Part shown: one piece after another, positions 58,350 to 64,000 of the stretch
Layout: each line of letters opens with the position of its first letter
Position numbering within the stretch: the stretch's first letter is position 1
Origin: Sepiola atlantica
Lineage: Eukaryota > Mollusca > Cephalopoda > Sepiida > Sepiolidae
DNA length: 64,000 nt
Reading direction: 5' to 3'
NCBI GenBank assembly: GCA_963556195.1
Contig: OY744525.1
Span: 77,349,844 to 77,413,843 of the forward strand
Translations under genes and position numbers: made by a program
The notes under the pieces: model-generated
The model's input: only the letters and a program-made list of their open reading frames with translations
Told to the model about the DNA's origin: nothing
The model's database searches: none

Positions 58350-59235
58350 ATATAGTGAGAAAAAATATACCTATATCTTCATTCATTTATTATTTTATTC
58401 ATATATTATTTTTTTTACTTAGAAGTGTATTTTTAGTAAAATTTCTTGACGGTTGATATAAATACTGTGTGTAACACTGTGTAATAGTCATATAACAACC
58501 ATTATCATTGAATCATTCATTTATTAAGGATGCCTCAAAGTTCTCAGAATTTTATTCCCAATAGCAAGCAATTTCACTTTCATCACCATTTAAATCATAA
58601 AAAATTTATTTATGTTAAAATGTTCAGCTTTTCCAATAACTCAGTTAAAGAGACTCAGAGATTTAATATTATGATAGATTTGTTTATTTTTCTTAAAAAT
58701 AGGTCCTAGTGTTAGACATCAAAATAATTTTGTTCTATTGCTAAATGAACAAAATGCTAATAAGAAGTCATTTAAGACATTTTTTATTTTATTTTTTCAT
58801 TGCATTTTCATAAAACATACTTCTTTGTATAACATAACAGCAATGCGAGGAAATTTTTTTTTTATATATTTATTAAAAGAATGAATCTCACAAAAAGAAA
58901 AATGGGCAGAATTTCAGATTATGACTTTTATTATTGAATTGTTTTTTTTTTATATTTAGATTAATAAACATTCATTTTTCACATTGTCAAAAATAAATTT
59001 TTCTAAAATACTAATTTTAATTTTTGAGAATACATAGTATCATGAACCTATCATCCACACAACAACTAGTATTAGGAGCAAACAAACTGCTTGCATCAGC
59101 CGATGGTTGCCAAGACATTGCATTCTTTTAAACCCTTATGCTGTAGTGCACCTGAGCACTGTACACAATTATTTCTTCTTCTTCTTCTTCTTCTTCTTCT
59201 TCTTCTTCTTCTTCTTCTTCTTCTTCTTCTTCTTC

Positions 59236-59273
<38 letters not shown>

Positions 59274-60584
59274 ATCAACAACAACAAGATTATTACTGCT
59301 GTGCTGGTATCATCCAAATTCCACAATGAAAATATTTAAGCAAGTATGCGATAAAATTATGGAAAAAATTTAATCCACCTCATAAAATGAAGTGTTTTTA
59401 GAATGCTTCTATATGATAATAAACTAAAGAATTCAACAAAAAAAATTAATAAATAAAAAATTATATATTGACGGTTGACAATCCTAAATTTTGCCAAAAT
59501 AATAGCATTAGTTAAGTAAATTTATCTTCTTTACAATTGTTTATTTCCAATAAATTATTGTAAAACTATTTTTTTTGTAAATAAGTGTTTTTAAATAAAT
59601 ATTTTTAAAGAATAAATAGAAATGAAAGGATTTTTTTTTAATTGGAGGATGCAAATGTTTTTAACTCGTTTTTTCCCTGATATTTCTACTTTAATTTTTC
59701 AATTTTACAGACACACACACACATGAATATTTATTTATAAATATATAACTAAGAGAAATACAATTTTCGTTACTAGTTGTTAAATCGACTCAAAACTCGA
59801 CATTAGGTAAGTCTAGGAGTGTCTTTTAATGGTAATGTTTATGCTAAGATGTTACATTTACTCAATGAATTGGTTAGACATGGATTCATAAATGTAATGT
59901 TCTAGAAAGATAGATAGATAAATATATAGAGGTATTATAAAACTGACTTTTAAAATGTAATTAATATTTTAATCTATTATTTTATGCATTATTCCCTAAT
60001 ATATTATCTAAGAATGAAATGAAATATAATTTCATTTTTAAGCAATATCTTATATTTTTTATTTTAATTTCTTTTAAAGAACTATCAGATGACCGTATTA
60101 TGTTTTACATACTGGTGAATAACTAATTAAAGAAAATTATGACATTATATAAGCATTGAAATTCATCAGTTCATTGTAAAGAATATTAAATATGCTGAAA
60201 TATGTAAACATTTTGAGTAAGGGAAATAACTCTTGCTTAAATGTGCATTTTATTAAATTAGAAGATGTTATGCATGCTCTTTATAAATTAATCTTTCACT
60301 TATGTGAAATTCCTTATTAATTATTTAAGTTCGTCACCTTATTTATTAATTACATTTTTATTCAGTCTTCTGAAAGTTTAGAAAAATCTAAAATGTATTT
60401 AACAATATTGAAAATTAAAATACATAATGTTTAATTGAGCTTATACAATATTATATTTTTAGCAATATCGTTATTCTTTTTGCTGTATACACATATTTTA
60501 AGTTTGTACATTTCTAATTTTTTAAATATTTTATTTCTTGGAAAAAAATTCATTAAGATTATACTGTTTTGAATAGAGAATAAA
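58350..60584. other. AT-rich stretch upstream of the protocadherin main exon
   Basis: Apart from the (TTC)n(ATC)n repeat I see nothing. It may hold the promoter or intron; no TATA or initiator can be singled out in such AT-rich DNA. Confidence 0.45.
59174..59273. repeat. (TTC)n(ATC)n compound microsatellite
   Basis: About 21 TTC units then about 11 ATC units; the poly-Leu/Phe-His/Ile frames over it are artefacts. Confidence 0.98.
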
Positions 60585-60608
60585 TTGCTATTTTTTTCTA
60601 ATTTCAGA
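60585..60608 (+). promoter_or_regulatory. 3' splice site of the protocadherin main exon
   Basis: The run TGCTATTTTTTTCTAATTTCAG is a strong pyrimidine tract plus AG. It decides the start: anything upstream in the same frame is intronic, so translation begins at 60630 or 60654. Confidence 0.7.
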
Positions 60609-60629
60609 TATCGCAAAATTTCAAAACCA

Positions 60630-63053
60630 ATGCAATTATCTTTCACCAAAAGTATGATGTTTATAAAAGTATATCTCCTATTGATGATTGTGCATATTTC
60701 GCTGTGTGTAGACCTCACATACTATGTGGAAGAAGGCAAGGGTCCAAATACTTATTTGGGTGACATTGCTGCAGATACTCATCTGATGGATGATGTAACA
60801 ATTAGAGAACAAAAGCAAATCACATTCAGCCAATTACGGAAAGGTACCAATGGAAATTCTAAATTATTCCGTGTTTCAAAAAACACTGGAAAATTGTATA
60901 CTGCCCAAACACTGGATGCCGAATCACTTTGTACTTATAATGTGGAATGTTTCCAAATGGTTGACATTGCTGTGAAAAAGGCATCCGCATTCATCAAATT
61001 ATTAGAAATTAAAATTATCATAAAAGATAGTAATGATAATCAACCAGAATTCCCTGACAAGCAAATAATTCTACAGTTTTCAGAAGATGATAGAAAAGGT
61101 GCCAAAAGACCAATCCCTAATGCTATTGACAGAGATGTAGACCTTCAAAACTCTGAAATCATTTATAAACTTCAAAAGGCAAAGAATGAACCTTTTGAAT
61201 TGTTTGTTTCCAAAAGTGTTGATGGAACCTCACAACTTGCTATAATTTTAGAAGATAAACTTGACAGAGAAGCTAAAGAATTATATAAAATTCAAGTAGT
61301 GGCTAAGAATAACAAACCACCAGAAAAACAGAGCATCTTAGATGTTCTTATATCAGTTACTGATGTTAATGATAATTTTCCAATATTTTCAGATAATGTT
61401 TATAATGTTTCAATAAAAAACAAACCTGATGCTGCACTGCCTATTACTACTTTATCTGTGAAAGATTTAGATATAGGTAAAAATGGAAAAATCTTATACA
61501 GTTTTAGTTCCAAAACATCAGACACTGTTAAATCTCATTTCAATTTGAATATAGAAACAGGAGAGATTTTTCTAATAAAGAAATTTACAACTGGGCAAAA
61601 ATTGAAATATAAACTTTACGTAAAAGCTTCTGATGGAGGCAATCCTCCCTTAAGTGCTCTGGCCATGGTTCAAGTAAATGTGATTAATGAACAGAACAAT
61701 GCTCCAGTAATTGATGTGAATTTTGGATCTGCCTCAAGAGAAAATACAGTTGACATTTCTGAAGATATTAAGGTTGGAAGTTTTATTGCCTATGTGAAGG
61801 TTACCGATGAGGATGCTGATCAAAATGGAAAAGTTACTTGTAATCTTGATCATAATAAGTTTCAACTACAAAGTCTGGATACAAAGAAATATCAAGTAAT
61901 TGTAAAGAAACCAGTGGACAGAGAGAGTGAAGATCACCATGACATAAGGATCAGTTGTGAGGATAAAGGAAATCCTCCTCTTCAAAGTGAAAGCAGATTT
62001 TCAGTTCAAGTGATGGATGTGAATGATGAACAGCCACAATTTTCTAAACAATTATTTAAATTCTTCATTGATGAAAACCAGAGATCAAAAATTCCTATTG
62101 GCACCATTAATGCCACAGATCCAGACTTGGGACTTGGAGGTAAACTGTCTTTTTCTTTACTGACCACCAATAAACAATTTGTACCATTTCGAATCACTGA
62201 AACTGGATTAATCTCTTCAATTATGTCTTTAGACCATGAGTTTCAAGATACTTATAATTTTGAAGTGTTTGTAAAAGACAAAGGAAGTCCATCATTGAAT
62301 AACACAGTGAATGTGATTGTTAAGGTGAGAGATGAAAATGATAATGCTCCATATTTCACATTTCCCAGTGTTAATCCTTATAATATGGATGTAACATATT
62401 ACCCCCATCATACAAAGAACATCAGCCAGATAAAGGCATCAGACAGTGACAGTCAAGAGAATGCATTTCTAAAATATGAAATAATCAGAGGCAATAGCAA
62501 ACAGATATTCAGCATCAACCAGTACACTGGTTTGTTATGTTCAACTCATGTCCTAAGCCAACAAGATGCTGGCTCATATGAGCTGGAGTTTCTAGTGAAG
62601 GACAGTGGTAGCCCAGTTCTATCAGCCAGAACTACTGTATATTTGACACTGACCGTAAGCAACAAGACATCAGAAATGTTAAATGCTGTTAACATCAAAA
62701 AAGATAACAAGATCCACCTGACTTCAGCAATTATCATTGTGTCTGTAGCAGTGACAATAGCTGTGATCATTACAGCTTCAATCTCAGTGTGTATCCTTCG
62801 CTGTTGCAATCCTCGAAGTGTTCCAGTAGCAGAAGGTGGATATGTGAGTAGTGGTCAGAGACATTTGATAAGTCCTCCTTACCCAGCAAATCCTTGGTCT
62901 AATGTTGCTCTTCCTACAAGTGATGCAGTTGGTATGAGAAGAAGCAGTCAACCACCAACACCCAGAATGCAAACCCATCCTTATGCAAGCAGTCAACAAA
63001 TGCTGATCTCTCAAGCATCAAAGCCACAGCCAGAACCAGACTCTATCTCACAA
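60630..63053 (+). CDS. Protocadherin, large exon (signal peptide, six cadherin repeats, TM, cytoplasmic start)
   Basis: This exon encodes a type I membrane cell-adhesion protein of the protocadherin family, which acts at the cell surface by calcium-dependent homophilic binding, mainly in neurons. The first ATG after a good 3' splice site (pyrimidine tract and CAG ending at 60608) is 60630; ATG 60654 is equally possible. With 60630 as start, residues 1-27 are a signal peptide with a leucine/isoleucine core. EC1 holds a CX5C pair, a protocadherin hallmark. Calcium-linker motifs follow: DSNDNQP (133), DVNDNFP (245), NEQNNAP (353, degenerate), DVNDEQP (463), DENDNAP (568). EC6 lacks such a motif, and a transmembrane helix lies at about 698-723, followed by RCC and a Ser/Pro-rich tail. 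The frame is open for 808 codons up to the 5' splice site GTAAGT at 63054, in phase 0. Six ECs in one exon fits octopus protocadherins. Family assignment is firm; the particular paralog is unknown. Confidence 0.93.
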
Positions 63054-63208
63054 GTAAGTGTTTCATTCTTTTCTCACAGGTAAATTTAGGCATTTTATAA
63101 ATTTGTCATATAATTTTTAAATTTTTATAATCTAAACATTTTGTGGCGTATTGTATGTGTATTCCAAGTTGAACTGTTTGTGAAATATTTATATTTTATT
63201 TCTGTTAG

Positions 63209-63365
63209 ATGTATGTTCAGGATGTAGCTTTGTCATCTAGCAGTGATAGGAACAAGAAGAATACCAGCAGAACACCAGATTATTCCCATACAAGTTCCAT
63301 TAAATCTTCTCACAATCTGCATGGTTGGAGTGATGTAGGCATAAGACAAACTGATGATGCATCAG
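63209..63365 (+). CDS. Protocadherin cytoplasmic-tail exon 2
   Basis: The exon continues the protocadherin. A pyrimidine-rich 3' splice site ends in TTAG at 63208, and a GTGAGC 5' splice site starts at 63366. The intron before it is only 155 bp. Exon 1 ends in phase 0, so this exon reads MYVQDVALSSSSDRNKK and onward, a polar Ser/Asn/Lys-rich intracellular tail with many possible phosphorylation sites. It ends after the first base of a codon (phase 1). If it is not spliced, the frame runs on for a few residues (GELLQKQI) and stops at 63391, giving a possible alternative C terminus. Splice sites and frame are visible in the sequence; use in transcripts is inferred. Confidence 0.75.
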
Positions 63366-63441
63366 GTGAGCTTCTACAAAAGCAAATTTGAAATTAATTT
63401 ACTTGAAATATAAAAATACTTAATTTTTTATTTTTTGGCAG

Positions 63442-63527
63442 ATGATCTATACTTCATTCCTTTATTACCTCTGCCAAGGAGATTATTTTTTCGGTCGAGT
63501 TTGTCACCATGTTTGTGTACAGCCTAG
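63442..63527 (+). CDS. Protocadherin possible last coding exon 3, running into a MITE
   Basis: A 3' splice site (T-rich tract, GGCAG ending at 63441) is followed by a frame that joins exon 2 in phase: the split codon G|AT gives Asp, then DLYFIPLL. At 63468 the sequence enters a TA-flanked inverted-repeat transposon starting CCTCTGCC, and the frame continues 19 codons into it (PLPRRLFFRSS and on) to a TAG at 63525-63527. The full protein would be about 888 residues. Either this is a TE-derived C terminus, or the true last exon lies beyond the window and this is an alternative end. The first 8 residues look like genuine protocadherin tail; the rest is TE sequence. Confidence 0.55.
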
Positions 63528-63926
63528 TGTCTACACTGCTTGTCACCAGACTCGGTTAAAATATCGGTCTAACTTTGAACTGATTGAATTTTTAGATATT
63601 AGGTCAAATGTTGTGCTGAAGGTAACAAAAAAGGTGGGAATCACACTTTTCAGATCAGTTTATCATAGAGACTCACTACTTGGGCTGTATTGTAGTCAAC
63701 GAAGACCCGCATCCTACATGACTTTGACCTAAAAAGGTTTAGTAAAAATTTTGACAGAATTCCAATTCTTCCAAATTTGATGTATGGATCCGATGCTCTT
63801 TGATAACAGTAACCACCATACAAAATTTCAACCTTATCAGATAAGGAGTTTTTGAGTTATCAAATTTATATGGAGTTGTAAGGGCCAGATAAGACTTTGG
63901 CCCATCATTACAATCTCAGGCAGAGG
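63468..63926. mobile_element. MITE with CCTCTGCC terminal inverted repeats and TA target duplication
   Basis: The left end CCTCTGCC (63468-63475) is mirrored by GGCAGAGG (63919-63926), and both are flanked by TA, the target duplication of Tc1/mariner-type elements. The start, 'CCTCTGCCAAGGAG...', resembles a repeat very common in lophotrochozoan genomes. The 459-bp body has no coding capacity of its own. It sits at the 3' end of the protocadherin and seems to be exonised. Confidence 0.65.
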
Positions 63927-64000
63927 TATGCAGTCGCATGACTAACTTATGTTATTATTGATTATATATTTTTGTATTGGTAGTTTATTCTGCATGTTAT

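Noticed and set aside
59091..59373. Frames with long poly-Leu, poly-Phe and poly-His runs
   Set aside because: Translation of (TTC)n(ATC)n; no coding outside the repeat.
62006..63014. Reverse-strand frames across the protocadherin exon
   Set aside because: Shadows of the forward coding sequence; the same shadows appear over the 47.3 kb copy.

Overview
The window looks like nuclear DNA of a coleoid cephalopod, most likely an octopus. It is very AT-rich and full of (TA)n tracts. Its one clear host gene is a non-clustered-type protocadherin whose six cadherin repeats and membrane segment lie in one large exon, the arrangement typical of the expanded octopus protocadherins. The rest is repeat-rich intergenic or intronic DNA with the common cephalopod set: decayed LINEs, a Gypsy-like element, tRNA-derived SINEs, foldback elements and hammerhead-ribozyme elements. 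There are no bacterial features, CRISPR arrays or rRNA genes. The species call is inference.

Layout. 0-8 kb: palindromic elements, a reverse-strand LINE (1.5-3.1 kb), an LTR-like block near 3.7 kb and a 6.8 kb segment bounded by a 15-bp inverted motif. 8-15 kb: a palindrome inside TA tracts, a forward LINE tail (9.9-10.9 kb) and a reverse LINE (12.8-14.6 kb). 16.4-19.4 kb: a decayed reverse-strand Gypsy-like pol with a short LINE tail further on (21.7 kb). 21-26 kb: dispersed modular repeats. 26.5-38.1 kb: several hammerhead-like ribozymes, two tRNA-derived SINEs tail to tail, a 34-bp minisatellite, an A-A-A' duplication, a mariner remnant (31.3 kb), a LINE tail (34.4-34.9 kb) and one orphan possible exon (35.3 kb). 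36-40 kb: large foldback elements. 42.7 kb: another hammerhead. 43-45.9 kb: the longest LINE, with endonuclease and reverse transcriptase remnants. 47.3-48.0 kb: a truncated near-identical copy of the 3' part of the protocadherin exon. 49-52.5 kb: foldback elements and a forward LINE remnant. 52.8-53.4 kb: a probable LTR. 56.0-63.5 kb: the protocadherin gene, possibly with a non-coding first exon at 56.0 kb, then a large coding exon, two small cytoplasmic-tail exons and a TA-flanked MITE that appears to supply the last residues and the stop codon.

The two main results are these. First, at least three well-formed hammerhead ribozyme motifs (26.6, 27.8 and 42.7 kb) and three variant ones (28.5, 33.6 and 38.05 kb) lie in about 16 kb, some in the loop or next to an inverted repeat and one just downstream of a tRNA-like segment. 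Second, the two protocadherin copies are almost identical over the EC6-transmembrane part and diverge sharply outside it, which fits gene conversion or a recent partial duplication. All coordinates come from reading the sequence by eye; repeat borders are approximate.
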